DNA from: Singulisphaera sp. GP187 | Lineage (GTDB): Bacteria; Planctomycetota; Phycisphaerae; Phycisphaerales; SM1A02 | NCBI GenBank assembly: GCA_945871915.1 | Contig: CAMBXO010000001.1 | Location: 124,001 to 188,000, forward strand | Direction: 5' to 3' | DNA: 64,000 nucleotides | Shown here: one piece after another, positions 46,538 through 56,830 of the stretch | Layout: the number at the start of each line of letters is the position of its first letter | Position numbering within the stretch: position 1 is the first letter of the stretch | Position numbers and translations under genes: made by a program | The notes under the pieces: generated by a model | What the model was told of the DNA's origin: nothing | Database searches by the model: none | The model's input: only the letters and a program-made list of their open reading frames with translations

Positions 46538-48638
46538 GAGCCATCGCAGCCGCAGCCACAGCGGGGCCGTGTGAACCAAGCAATGCAAAGGCCGCTGCAG
46601 GAATTGCGATGACGTTGTAGAGAAAGGCAAGGACAAGATTTTGCCGCACACAACGAAGCGTGCTGCGACCAATGCGGATCAACTCTGGCAGAGCATTCAG
46701 GCGAGCTGCGACCAGCACCACCGCCGCGCTCTCACCCGCTACCGCCACACCTCCGCCCATGGCGATGCCAAGGGCACTGTGAGCAAGGGCCGCGGCGTCA
46801 TTCACTCCATCACCGACCATGGCAGCTTGAGGGCCGGAATTCTGCAGAATGGACGCCTTTTCTGTGGGCATCAGGTTGGCATGGACTTCACTTGAATGGA
46901 TCCCCGCTGCATGTGCAATCCGCTGCGCTTCCGGCAGGCGATCACCTGTCAACAGGCCAATGGAGAGCGAGAGCGATTGCAATTGTTGGATGACATGTGG
47001 TGCTTCGTCACGCAGCGTGTCCACCACATGAAACCGCACGCGGTCCACGCCATCGATGCGAACAAGACAACTCGCCTGAGCATCTCGCACCACCTCCACC
47101 GTAGAGCCGTGAACGGTTGCACGAACTCCCATGCCTGGCGTGGCGACGAAATCGCTCGCCGTAGGAATTGCCACTTCAAGATCAGTTGCGCGACGAACAA
47201 TCGCCCGGGCAATTGGATGTTCACTGCCTAACTCCGCGGCGGCCGCAAACACAATTGCCTGATTGGTATCGCCAGCGATCGCTTGCACCGATTCCACACG
47301 CGGCTCGCCTTTGGTAAGCGTTCCCGTTTTGTCAAACCAAATACGAGATACCCGCCCGGCTCGCTCCAATGCTCCAGCATCCTTCACCAGAACTCCTCGC
47401 AAACTTGCTTCACCGGATCCAACCATGATGGCCATGGGTGTGGCCAGCCCCAGCGCACACGGACAACTGATAATGAGCACCGTCGTCGCCGCAAGAATTC
47501 CCGTTGACCAATCGCCTGCAAGCCCCCACACCACCGCGGTGACTGCAGCAATGGCGAGCACCGCAGGAACAAAGACTCCGGCCACGCGATCGGCCGTGGC
47601 TTGAATAGGTGCGCGGCTCGCCTGTGCTCGTTGCACCTGCAGGGCGACCTGCGTCAAGGAAGTGCCGCGACCATCCACCGTTGATTGCACGACTAGATCT
47701 CCCGTGAGATTAAGTGTTCCGGCAAACACGGTGGCTCCCACGGTGCGATTCACCGGAAGAGATTCCCCGGTAATCACGCTCTCATCCAGATCACCGCCGC
47801 CAGAAACGATCAATCCATCGATGGCTACTCGACCACCAGGGCGAATTCGAATGCGATCGCCGGGCCGCACCAGTTCCGTTGCGACCACGCTTACGACACC
47901 CTGTTCGTCCATTCGGTCAACCTGGAGTGGCTGCAATTCAAGCAACTCGCGAACGGCAGCTCCAGCTTTCGCCGTGGTCGCAGACTCCATCCAGTGGCCA
48001 ATGGAAATGATCGCTAAGAGTGCCGCCGCTTCGCTGAACCAAGTCGGTTGATCCTGCAGGGAACCGAATCGCTGCGCAACAAAGGTGACAACACTTGCCG
48101 CATACGCCGTGGTGGACCCCAGTGCAATGAGCACATCCATATTGGTTCGCCCGTGCCGCAATGCCGTCCACGCACTGCGCCAGAATCCAACTCCAACCAG
48201 TGCCATACTCACGGAACTCCCCGCGAGCATGATGGCGTCGACCACAACACTATGCGTGCTCCACGACATGGCAATCCAATGAAAGGTTTCCAGTGGAACC
48301 CAAATGATGCACCCCACGATCGCACGCCATCGCCACGCACGCCATTGATCATGTTGTCGTCGCTCCACCTCTGCCCGAAGAAGGCGTGGATCCTCAAAGG
48401 TTTCGCAGGGTTCTGCTTGATATCCACTTCTTTCAACGGCCCGTTGCAACACCTCAAGTTCCGCAACGCCTTCCACCGTAGCCAAACCTGATGCGTAATC
48501 GACTTCGGCCGACCGAACGCCTTCGACCGCCCGCAGCGCAACCCCAACCGCGATCGAACACCCCGCACAATCCATGCCGTGTATGCGAAGCGTTCGGGTT
48601 GTTCCGTTTGAATTCACAGCGTCATGGTAGAGAGTCAT
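46434..48638 (-). CDS. Heavy-metal (copper-type) translocating P-type ATPase
   Basis: HMA motif HGMDCAGCS, CPCALGLATP, FDKTGTLTKGEP, VGDGVNDAAALAHSALGIAMG. Confidence 0.95.
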   Translation of the reverse strand: MTLYHDAVNSNGTTRTLRIHGMDCAGCSIAVGVALRAVEGVRSAEVDYASGLATVEGVAELEVLQRAVERSGYQAEPCETFEDPRLLRAEVERRQHDQWRAWRWRAIVGCIIWVPLETFHWIAMSWSTHSVVVDAIMLAGSSVSMALVGVGFWRSAWTALRHGRTNMDVLIALGSTTAYAASVVTFVAQRFGSLQDQPTWFSEAAALLAIISIGHWMESATTAKAGAAVRELLELQPLQVDRMDEQGVVSVVATELVRPGDRIRIRPGGRVAIDGLIVSGGGDLDESVITGESLPVNRTVGATVFAGTLNLTGDLVVQSTVDGRGTSLTQVALQVQRAQASRAPIQATADRVAGVFVPAVLAIAAVTAVVWGLAGDWSTGILAATTVLIISCPCALGLATPMAIMVGSGEASLRGVLVKDAGALERAGRVSRIWFDKTGTLTKGEPRVESVQAIAGDTNQAIVFAAAAELGSEHPIARAIVRRATDLEVAIPTASDFVATPGMGVRATVHGSTVEVVRDAQASCLVRIDGVDRVRFHVVDTLRDEAPHVIQQLQSLSLSIGLLTGDRLPEAQRIAHAAGIHSSEVHANLMPTEKASILQNSGPQAAMVGDGVNDAAALAHSALGIAMGGGVAVAGESAAVVLVAARLNALPELIRIGRSTLRCVRQNLVLAFLYNVIAIPAAAFALLGSHGPAVAAAAMALSDLSVIGNAARLKWKLAKQRRVWHADTPPTPAA

Positions 48639-48674
48639 GCCGGATCCCCGCATGTGTGGCTATCCTTTGCATTC

Positions 48675-48977
48675 ATGGACTCCACGCCGCGAGGTCAACC
48701 CAGTGCATCCGCGACCTGTGTCGCACTTGCCATGCTGCTCAGCATCTCGCTGGCCGCACTGGCAAGCGGAAGCGGCACGGTCTGTGGACACTCCACCACG
48801 GTGGCGATGGCCTTGCGTCCGTTAGGCCTTGCAACCGATCAAGCAGCCACGCGAAGTGAACAACGAAATGAAGGTGCACTGTGCGGTTCCTTGCCACAGT
48901 CGCCACAAGGCTGCAGCGTCGTCCTGTCCGCACCCGCGGCATGGCAGACCCTTGATCTTCCGCCACCCACGCGGTAA
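48675..48977 (+). CDS. Small hypothetical protein with signal-like N-terminus
   Basis: Hydrophobic segment ATCVALAMLLSISLAALASG; no competing ORF; ends upstream of secA. Confidence 0.45.
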   Translation: MDSTPRGQPSASATCVALAMLLSISLAALASGSGTVCGHSTTVAMALRPLGLATDQAATRSEQRNEGALCGSLPQSPQGCSVVLSAPAAWQTLDLPPPTR

Positions 48978-49057
48978 TCAGGTTCTTCGGCGCGTCGGCA
49001 CTTTTTCAATGTATTCGTCATTGCGGGCAAACCCCGCACCACTTTCGGAGCAACCCT

Positions 49058-52000
49058 ATGGCTGTCCCCATCTTTGGTTCTTTGGCTCGCAAGATCTTTG
49101 GCACTCGCAATCAACGCATGGTGAAGCGCTATCTTCGCGTGGTTGCGGAGGTCAGCCGCTTCGAGCCAACCATGCGTTCCATGACCGACTCGCAACTGCG
49201 AGAACAGACTGACCTGTTCAAGACTCGCATGAAGGCCGGAGCCACGCGGTTTGAACTCATGCCCGAAGTTTTTGCTGTGGCGCGTGAAGCGATGGATCGT
49301 GCAGTCGGGTTGCGCAACATATTCAATCCCGAACACGCGTTTGATCCGTCGGTTCTTCCATCGGAGGCGCAACAACTTTACGCAACCACCAAGACTCAGA
49401 TGGATGCAACGCCTGCGGCTGAACCGGTCGAGGATCTGCTCGGCAGCACGCAAGCCGTCCCATCCTGGAACTTTGTTGACATTCCGCCCGCACTCTACGA
49501 AGCAGTGCGTGCGGTGTATGAACACAGCAAACCTCCATTTCGAGCTCGGCCGTTTGATGTGCAAATCATTGGTGGTGTGGTGTTGAGCGAAGGCCGCATT
49601 GCCGAAATGAAAACCGGCGAAGGGAAGACCATCGTGGCGCCGCTGGCGTGCTACCTCGCGTGCTGCGAAGGCAAGCAAGTGCATGTGGTCACAGTGAATG
49701 ACTATCTCGTGCAGCGCGACCGCGATTGGACTTTTCCGTTTTTCCGCGCCCTGGGCCTTACCGTGGGCGCCATCCACCCCACGCATATGCAGAGCAATGA
49801 AGCCAAGCGTTCGGCCTACCACTGCGATGTGGTCTATGGAACCACCAGCGAGTTTGGATTTGATTACTTGCGAGACAACATGAAACTTCGCGTGGAAGAT
49901 CAGGTTCAGCGCCATCGCGACTTCGCTATTGTGGATGAAGTCGATTCAATTCTGATTGACGAGGCTCGCACTCCGCTGATTATCAGTGGCCTTGCAGATC
50001 GGCAGAAGCCTCGCTACGAAGTGGCCGACACCATTGCTCGACAATTGGTGGATCGACAGAAACCGTGGAACGTAGCGGATGAGCGTGTGCATGCCTGCAG
50101 GGTGGAAGTCAGCACACTCGAAGGTGAGATTCGCAACGCCCGGGAACGCGATCGAATTCCTGAAATGAAGAAGGCGATGCAAGCCGCACGCACCCGTTTG
50201 CCCGAACTTGAAAAGGCGCGCGATGGTCACACGCAGTTCTATGAAGTTGAACTCGATAAGAAGAAAGCGATCCTCACGCACGACGGTATTGGCGAGGCTC
50301 AGAAACTCGCTGGAGTTGGAAGTTTTTATGTGGGCGAGAACATTGATATGCCCCACTTGCTTGAGCAATCCATTCGCGCCCATGTGGTCTACCAACGGGA
50401 TCGTGACTATGTGGTTGCTATGGATGACGACGGTCAAATGGGCGTGGTCATCGTCGATCAAAACACGGGTCGCAAGATGGTCGGGCGCCAATGGAGCGAC
50501 GGTCTGCATCAAGCAGTCGAGGCCAAAGAGAATGTGCGGATCAAAGAAGAGACGCAGACCATGGCGACCGTCACCATCCAGAATTATTTCAAGCTCTACA
50601 AGCGGCTTGCTGGCATGACGGGAACTGCCGACACCGAAGCCACTGAATTTCACGAGATTTATCACCTCGATGTGGTCAGCATTCCAACCAACCTTGCGAT
50701 CACGCGGCGGGATCGCGAAGACCTTGTCTTTCTTGGCGAGAAGGACAAATGGAACGCCATTCTGGACGAGATCATTCGCATGCACGACATCGGTCGCCCG
50801 GTCTTGGTCGGCACCACCAGCGTGGAAAAGAGCGAGACCCTGAGCCAAATGCTGACCAAGCGTTTCAGCGTGAAGCATGAGGTGTTGAATGCCAAGCAAC
50901 ATGAGCGAGAGGCCGACATCGTGGCCGGTGCGGGGCAACTTGGTGCCGTCATGATCGCCACCAACATGGCGGGTCGTGGAACGGATATCAAACTCGGTCG
51001 GGCGGACCGAGCAACGCTGCTGGAACATTGGAAGAAGCGCAACCTTGTGCCTCGCGAAGCACACGCGGGCGAGAGTGACGAGGCGATTCTTGCGTCTGCG
51101 CATCGGCACATGCTTCGAACGCACGCGAAGGTGGATCGGCAGGCGGTCGCAGCGATGGACGATCAAGCCGTTCGGTTGGCATTGCTTCGGCACTGGGTGC
51201 TGGAACTTCGACCCGTAACGGAAAAGCGTGCGGCATCCATGAAGGAGGCGGAGCTTCTGAAGGAACTTGATGCACACGGCGGATTCAAACTGCATCGACT
51301 CACGTTGTGGCCTTCTATCGAGGCGATGGGTGGCTTACATATTGTTGGCACCGAGCGTCACGAAAGTCGCCGGATTGACAATCAATTGCGAGGCCGTAGC
51401 GGTCGGCAAGGAGACAACGGAAGCAGCCGATTCTTCTTAAGCCTTGAAGACGATCTCATGAAGATGTTTGCTGGGAAAGCCACGCTGGGGCTGCTCTCCA
51501 AACTCGGAATGAAGGAGGGCGACTCCATCGAGGCACCCATGCTGACCCGCGCCGTGGAAAAGGCGCAACGCAAGGTGGAAGAGCGCAACTTCACCATGCG
51601 CAAGAACATTCTTGAGTACGACGAGCCGATGGAGTTCCAGCGACGCGGTTTCTACGGCATTCGCCAACCGATCTTGGAAAGTCGTGGCGTACGCGATGTT
51701 GTTCTGAAGTATGTGACAGCCTCTGCCGAAGATGCCGCTCATCTCTTTCTGGGTCCTGATCACGCCGGCCGTTGCATGAGCGAATGGGTGCGGGAGCACT
51801 TTGGAACCACCATTGAGCCCAAGCGTTTTCGCCGCAAAGATGCAGCGGAAGTCCACAAGATGATTCTGGTGGATGCCCAAGAAGAAGCCCAGAATCGCAT
51901 TTCACTCGCCGTCGCTGAGTTCATGCCCACCGAAGGCGATTCGGCTGACTTTGACGCATCAGGATTGTCCAAGTGGGCGCTCGACACCTTTCAATGCACG

Positions 52001-53101
52001 CTTGATCCACAAATGGTTCGAAGCGGTCATCGAGCCGATGTGCAAGCAGCGATTGAGAAATCCGCGGAGGCCATGTATCACGCCATCGACCTACAACCGA
52101 TCGACGGTTTTCTCGTTCCTGATTTTGCGATTCGCGAACTCACCAATTGGACCGACCGCGTGCTTGGCGTCACCGTGGCGGCCAGTGAATTTGAAGGGGT
52201 GGATGGTCCTGACAAAGCCGCTGAGCGGTTGTTGCAGGCCTCGAAGAGTGCGTACAGCCACCGCGAAAAAATGTACGGCATTGACTTTGCGCTCGATTTC
52301 ACCACATCGCAATTGCAATCGAATCCACAGAATGCGCTCGTGCAATTCTGCCAGTGGGCCAATTCTCGATTCAATCTTGCGTGGGATCCGCAGGCCCTTC
52401 CGAGCAATGACCCCCGAGAATTGCGGAAACTCTTGGAGCAGGCGGCAGCCGCCATGGACGACAGCGCGATCGCCCAACGGGCTCGTGTGTGTTTAGAGGG
52501 TGGCCGAGAAGCTGCATCGATCGCGGAGTGGTTTGCCAAACACGGTCTCGCTCACTTGAACGATTCCGAACTCGAACAGGCTTCAGCCGATCCGGATGGC
52601 TTCGTGCCTGCTCGCATTCGAGAGTGCCTGCGAGCCGAACTGACCCATTTCGAGCGTTGGATCTTGCTTCAAACGCTGGACAACACGTGGAAGGACCACT
52701 TGCGGTCGATGGATCAAATTCGAGATGCGATTGGATTCCGGGCCTTCAGTCAAAAGGACCCTCGGATCGAATTCAAGAAGGAAGCCGCCAGACTTTATGA
52801 CGAGATGCTAGTGTCGGTACGCGACCGCGTGGCTGAAGTGGCCTTCAAGGGACGGCTTGTTCCGCAAGTCAAACCCGCGCCTCCATCGCAAGAGCAAACC
52901 GAACTGCCATCCGTGGAGCCGCAACCGAGTCCAGCACAGCAGGCTGCCCTTGCTGCGGGTGAGCGTGCAGGTGGGTCGAGTGTTGCACCCACGCCGGTCG
53001 TTCACCGTGCCGCGCCAGCAGTGGTGGGTCGCAATGAACCGTGCCCATGCGGAAGCGGAAAAAAGTTCAAGCATTGTCATGGAGTGAAGTCGCCAGCGTG
53101 A
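49058..53101 (+). CDS. secA: Preprotein translocase ATPase SecA (unusually long, 1347 aa)
   Basis: EMKTGEGKTIVAPLACYL, VDEVDSILIDEARTPLIISG, MAGRGTDIKLG, IVGTERHESRRIDNQLRGRSGRQGD, C-terminal SEC-C motif CPCGSGKKFKHCHG. Confidence 0.96.
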   Translation: MAVPIFGSLARKIFGTRNQRMVKRYLRVVAEVSRFEPTMRSMTDSQLREQTDLFKTRMKAGATRFELMPEVFAVAREAMDRAVGLRNIFNPEHAFDPSVLPSEAQQLYATTKTQMDATPAAEPVEDLLGSTQAVPSWNFVDIPPALYEAVRAVYEHSKPPFRARPFDVQIIGGVVLSEGRIAEMKTGEGKTIVAPLACYLACCEGKQVHVVTVNDYLVQRDRDWTFPFFRALGLTVGAIHPTHMQSNEAKRSAYHCDVVYGTTSEFGFDYLRDNMKLRVEDQVQRHRDFAIVDEVDSILIDEARTPLIISGLADRQKPRYEVADTIARQLVDRQKPWNVADERVHACRVEVSTLEGEIRNARERDRIPEMKKAMQAARTRLPELEKARDGHTQFYEVELDKKKAILTHDGIGEAQKLAGVGSFYVGENIDMPHLLEQSIRAHVVYQRDRDYVVAMDDDGQMGVVIVDQNTGRKMVGRQWSDGLHQAVEAKENVRIKEETQTMATVTIQNYFKLYKRLAGMTGTADTEATEFHEIYHLDVVSIPTNLAITRRDREDLVFLGEKDKWNAILDEIIRMHDIGRPVLVGTTSVEKSETLSQMLTKRFSVKHEVLNAKQHEREADIVAGAGQLGAVMIATNMAGRGTDIKLGRADRATLLEHWKKRNLVPREAHAGESDEAILASAHRHMLRTHAKVDRQAVAAMDDQAVRLALLRHWVLELRPVTEKRAASMKEAELLKELDAHGGFKLHRLTLWPSIEAMGGLHIVGTERHESRRIDNQLRGRSGRQGDNGSSRFFLSLEDDLMKMFAGKATLGLLSKLGMKEGDSIEAPMLTRAVEKAQRKVEERNFTMRKNILEYDEPMEFQRRGFYGIRQPILESRGVRDVVLKYVTASAEDAAHLFLGPDHAGRCMSEWVREHFGTTIEPKRFRRKDAAEVHKMILVDAQEEAQNRISLAVAEFMPTEGDSADFDASGLSKWALDTFQCTLDPQMVRSGHRADVQAAIEKSAEAMYHAIDLQPIDGFLVPDFAIRELTNWTDRVLGVTVAASEFEGVDGPDKAAERLLQASKSAYSHREKMYGIDFALDFTTSQLQSNPQNALVQFCQWANSRFNLAWDPQALPSNDPRELRKLLEQAAAAMDDSAIAQRARVCLEGGREAASIAEWFAKHGLAHLNDSELEQASADPDGFVPARIRECLRAELTHFERWILLQTLDNTWKDHLRSMDQIRDAIGFRAFSQKDPRIEFKKEAARLYDEMLVSVRDRVAEVAFKGRLVPQVKPAPPSQEQTELPSVEPQPSPAQQAALAAGERAGGSSVAPTPVVHRAAPAVVGRNEPCPCGSGKKFKHCHGVKSPA

Positions 53102-53154
53102 ACGCCGTCGATGCTTGCCGTTCGATCGAGAAATCACTAGGCTTCTTGCTTCGC

Positions 53155-53227
<73 letters not shown>

Positions 53228-53235
53228 TGTTCCAT

Positions 53236-53270
53236 AACGGACCGTTTACGCGGTCCGTTGTGTGTTTTTG
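53236..53270 (+). terminator. Rho-independent terminator downstream of tRNA-Lys
   Basis: AACGGACCG-TTTACG-CGGTCCGTT followed by GTGTGTTTTT. Confidence 0.8.
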
Positions 53271-53549
53271 CTACATCCACCATCGCCCTGTGATCAGCGG
53301 CAACAGCAGTGCAAGAACCAGCAGACCGGCGATCGCAAGAATGACCGCCCGCCGAATCCGTTCGCGTCGTGGATGCCGCCGCATGGCATCGCCGGCGGTG
53401 TAACAGAAACACTTGGGGCACACTTCGGCATCCGGATGCATGGCTTCACCACAATCCGGGCAAAACACTTTCGCCCCTTCGGGATCGGCTTCATGCCCGA
53501 ACCTGCGAATATCTTCATCGCTCGGTCCTTCGTCGCGTACGCGTGGCAT
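53271..53549 (-). CDS. Small zinc-ribbon protein with C-terminal TM
   Basis: FCPDCGEAMHPDAEVCPKCFCY followed by a hydrophobic C-terminus. Confidence 0.7.
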   Translation of the reverse strand: MPRVRDEGPSDEDIRRFGHEADPEGAKVFCPDCGEAMHPDAEVCPKCFCYTAGDAMRRHPRRERIRRAVILAIAGLLVLALLLPLITGRWWM

Positions 53550-53619
53550 GCTTCGATTCTACGATTCGCCATGACGCATCCGAAATCACTTTCTCCTTCC
53601 GCCCTTCAGAGGTCCACAC

Positions 53620-54177
53620 ATGCCAGCACTCCCAAGCACCATGGTTCCGCTCGGAACGCCACTTCCCCACTTTGACCTCCCGGATGTTCGCACGGGGTTG
53701 CATGTACGCACCAAAGACTTCACCGGGCGAGCGGTGCTGGTGATGTTCTTGTGCAACCATTGCCCCTTCGTAATGCATGTGCGGGATGAAGTGGCTCGAC
53801 TTGGGCGAGAACATTCAACCGGCGGACTTGCTGTCGTAGGCATATCGAGTAACGATCCGATTTCGTATCCCGAAGATGCACCTGAGCGGATGGCTGAAGA
53901 GGCTCGCTCGGCTCAGTATTGTTTTCCCTACTGCTTCGATGCAACCCAGCAAGTTGCCCGTGATTTCAAGGCCGCATGCACACCAGATTTTTTTCTCTAT
54001 GACACTCACCATCTGCTCGCCTATCGAGGCTGCCTTGATCGGAGTCGGCCGGGAAGTGCCATCCCGGTGACTGGCCACGAACTTAAGATGGCCATCGCCG
54101 CTGTTCTTGCAGGTGCTCCAGCAAGCACCGATCAGCATCCCAGCATCGGTTGCAGCATCAAATGGCGTGGTGGGTGA
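53620..54177 (+). CDS. Thioredoxin-fold (AhpC/TSA-like) protein
   Basis: LPHFDLPDVRTGLHVRTKDFTGRAVLVMFLCNHCPFVMHV. Confidence 0.85.
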   Translation: MPALPSTMVPLGTPLPHFDLPDVRTGLHVRTKDFTGRAVLVMFLCNHCPFVMHVRDEVARLGREHSTGGLAVVGISSNDPISYPEDAPERMAEEARSAQYCFPYCFDATQQVARDFKAACTPDFFLYDTHHLLAYRGCLDRSRPGSAIPVTGHELKMAIAAVLAGAPASTDQHPSIGCSIKWRGG

Positions 54178-54253
54178 GGCGAAATTGCTGATCGAATTGG
54201 CTTTTTTAAAATGATCGCTTTGGACAATCCCAATGGCGAGGTAGATTGGGTCA

Positions 54254-56818
54254 ATGCATTGTGTTCCCAACGCGTGGCTGGTGTGGTGCCGTTCGCTCTG
54301 CATCATTCCCGTCCTGTGGGTTGCCACGGCTGCGCACTCGCAACTGCAGCGCCCGCCACAGGATGAAATCATGTACCAAATCATGCCGATTGCATGGCGT
54401 GACTCCAACAACGACACCGTAGGTTCTGTCACAACGCGATTCGGAGACTTTGGTGGTCTCGCATCCACTGCCAGCCTTGATTACCTGCAATATCTCGGCG
54501 TGACCATGATCTATTTGCAACCGATTTTTCCATCGGCGGCTTACCACGGCTACCAGCATGGACCCGCCGACTCGCTGAATAGTCGCTTTGGAACTGAATT
54601 GGAATTCTTGGCGTTTGTCAACGCGGCCCACGCTCGTGGGATGAAGGTGATCCTGGACTTTGTGGCCTATGGAATCAGCCAGAACAGCCTTTGGTTTCAA
54701 TCCGCGTTTGGCAACCCAGCAAGTGTCTATGGCTCGTGGCTTGCGTTTACCAATGCAGGCAAGACCGAGTATGTGGGTTCGCAATACAACACTTGGAATG
54801 GCTCGCAAGTTGGTTTCATTCATTGGAACCTGGACAATGCGGCAGTGGTTGACTTGGTCACCAACTGGGCAAAGAAGTGGCTTGATCCCAACGGTGACGG
54901 CAACACGAGCGATGGCGTGGATGGATTTCGACTGGATCATGCATGGGCAAGCGGTGGTGAGGGTTGGGGAGCCAATATTTCCTTTTGGGAAAAGTGGTGT
55001 TCGTCTCTGCGGGCTTTGAAGCCCGAAGTCTTCCTGTTCTGCGAAGCATCGGACTGGGGCAATTATGGAACGGACCTGCTCACACCGAACGCCTTTGATG
55101 CGGTGATCACCAAGCCACTTGAATTTTCGATTCGCAATGCAGTCACGGCCCGCAATGCGTCCGGGCTCTCTTCCACCATCGCAACGACGGTCGCCGCCAT
55201 TCCTATTGGCAAGCTTGCGGTCGCCGAATCCAATGACCACGATTCCGACCGACTGGCGTCTGTGTTTTCCAGCAACAATGCTCGACAAAAAGTCGCCGCC
55301 GCCGTTTTATTGACCCTTCCATTTCCGCCCAATATTTATTACGGCGACGAAATTGGCATGAAGGGATCCAAGGCAAGTGTGGGAAGTGACGCCAACGACA
55401 TTCCGATGCGAGAACCCTTTAAGTGGAATGCCGTGGCTGGCGCACCCATGTCCAACTACCCGGCGCTGGCAATCTCCCCGCAGCCTCCTACTTCATCCGC
55501 AAACAATGATGGCCGAAGTGTTCCCGAACAGAAAGGTGTATCGGGTTCCATCTTGGAGACCTATCGATCCCTGATCGCGGTCCGCAAGGCCAGTGTGGCT
55601 CTTCGCCGCGGGTCGTACACAGCGGTGTCGTGCTCGGACAGTGCGGTGCTTGCCTTTGTCCGTCACGATGCTTCGGAAACGGTAATCGTGGCCATCAGCC
55701 TTGCGTCGTCAAGTGTGAATGCAACGCTTAATCTCAGCGGATTCACGCTTCCGACTGGCGGAGCGATTCCAACAAGCCTTGAGAACGGGCAACCGCTCAT
55801 AGCCATCACACAGGCGAATCAGGCGGCGTATCCAATTCAACTCGATGCTCGTTCGTGGTTTATTGGCCGGGCAAGTCTCTCAACGCCCGAAGTAAGTTCA
55901 CACGCCGATATTGATGGGCTGAATCTTCTTACGGATGCGGGAGCGAATGCAACGCTGGCTTCACAGAGTTGTTTGTCCATCTTCGGCGACAATGTTGGTG
56001 AATTGAATCAGCTGTTGGTTCGACGCGACGAAGATGCGATACGCGTTTCGATTTCTGGAAACTTGCCACAGAACGCCACCGCGCTCACGCTCTTCATCGA
56101 TACCGATCCGGGAGCAAGCCTTGGGCAGAATCCACTTCGCACAAACCATCTTGCTTCACCTCCAGGCGGCCTTGCCGAACTTCATGGCCTCGCCTTTGAC
56201 AGCGGCTTCGACCCCGATCTGATGTACTTCGTCAATGCGCCGGGATCCATCATGTTTGTGGATTCAATCAACCTGCCAGACGCTTCGCTGGCCGTCAAGG
56301 ATTATCGCGGAGCATGCGCGGTCAATGGCGGACGCGGAGTTCTAAGTGGCGGCGTCAACACCAACAATCTTGAAGTGGCTTTGAACAACACCAATACGGC
56401 TGGCATCACCGCGTCGAGTGTGGCCAATGCTTCCACCGCCACCAATGGATTTGAATTTCGAATTCCGCTGGTTGAACTTGGCCTTGCCAGTGATCACCAA
56501 GGTGAGATCGGCCTTGCGGCGTGCCTTGTGCGATCCAACGGGTCCGTGACCAATCAGTGGCTGCCTGGGGTTCCGGCTGGCACCTCGGAACTCGGCCTTG
56601 CGCCCACCATGCAAACGGTCGCAGGAGTGCAGTACGCGCTGGTCTCCATTACCACCAACGTGGATGGCGACCTTGATGGCAGCGGCGCCGTCGACTCTGG
56701 CGACATCGCTCTGATCCTTCTTGACTTTGGTCCGTGCAGTGAGTGCAGCAGCGATTTCGATCAAAACGGATCGGTCGACTTTGGTGATGTCGCTCTGGCG
56801 CTCCTGATGTTTGGCTGA
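54254..56818 (+). CDS. Secreted GH13 alpha-amylase-family glycoside hydrolase with C-terminal dockerin-like module
   Basis: QIMPIAWRDSNNDTVG, DGFRLDHAW (nucleophile region), EVFLFCEASDW, ESNDHDSDR; C-terminal DGDLDGSGAVDSGDIALILLDFGPCSECSSDFDQNGSVDFGDVALALLMFG. Confidence 0.9.
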   Translation: MHCVPNAWLVWCRSLCIIPVLWVATAAHSQLQRPPQDEIMYQIMPIAWRDSNNDTVGSVTTRFGDFGGLASTASLDYLQYLGVTMIYLQPIFPSAAYHGYQHGPADSLNSRFGTELEFLAFVNAAHARGMKVILDFVAYGISQNSLWFQSAFGNPASVYGSWLAFTNAGKTEYVGSQYNTWNGSQVGFIHWNLDNAAVVDLVTNWAKKWLDPNGDGNTSDGVDGFRLDHAWASGGEGWGANISFWEKWCSSLRALKPEVFLFCEASDWGNYGTDLLTPNAFDAVITKPLEFSIRNAVTARNASGLSSTIATTVAAIPIGKLAVAESNDHDSDRLASVFSSNNARQKVAAAVLLTLPFPPNIYYGDEIGMKGSKASVGSDANDIPMREPFKWNAVAGAPMSNYPALAISPQPPTSSANNDGRSVPEQKGVSGSILETYRSLIAVRKASVALRRGSYTAVSCSDSAVLAFVRHDASETVIVAISLASSSVNATLNLSGFTLPTGGAIPTSLENGQPLIAITQANQAAYPIQLDARSWFIGRASLSTPEVSSHADIDGLNLLTDAGANATLASQSCLSIFGDNVGELNQLLVRRDEDAIRVSISGNLPQNATALTLFIDTDPGASLGQNPLRTNHLASPPGGLAELHGLAFDSGFDPDLMYFVNAPGSIMFVDSINLPDASLAVKDYRGACAVNGGRGVLSGGVNTNNLEVALNNTNTAGITASSVANASTATNGFEFRIPLVELGLASDHQGEIGLAACLVRSNGSVTNQWLPGVPAGTSELGLAPTMQTVAGVQYALVSITTNVDGDLDGSGAVDSGDIALILLDFGPCSECSSDFDQNGSVDFGDVALALLMFG

Positions 56819-56830
56819 ACCGCCCTGCCA

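Noticed and set aside
48839-49915. 358-aa minus-strand ORF
   Set aside because: Antisense to the secA 5' region; no domain
49946-51295. 449-aa minus-strand ORF
   Set aside because: Antisense shadow of secA; no recognisable motifs
54251-55288. 345-aa minus-strand ORF
   Set aside because: Antisense to the GH13 gene
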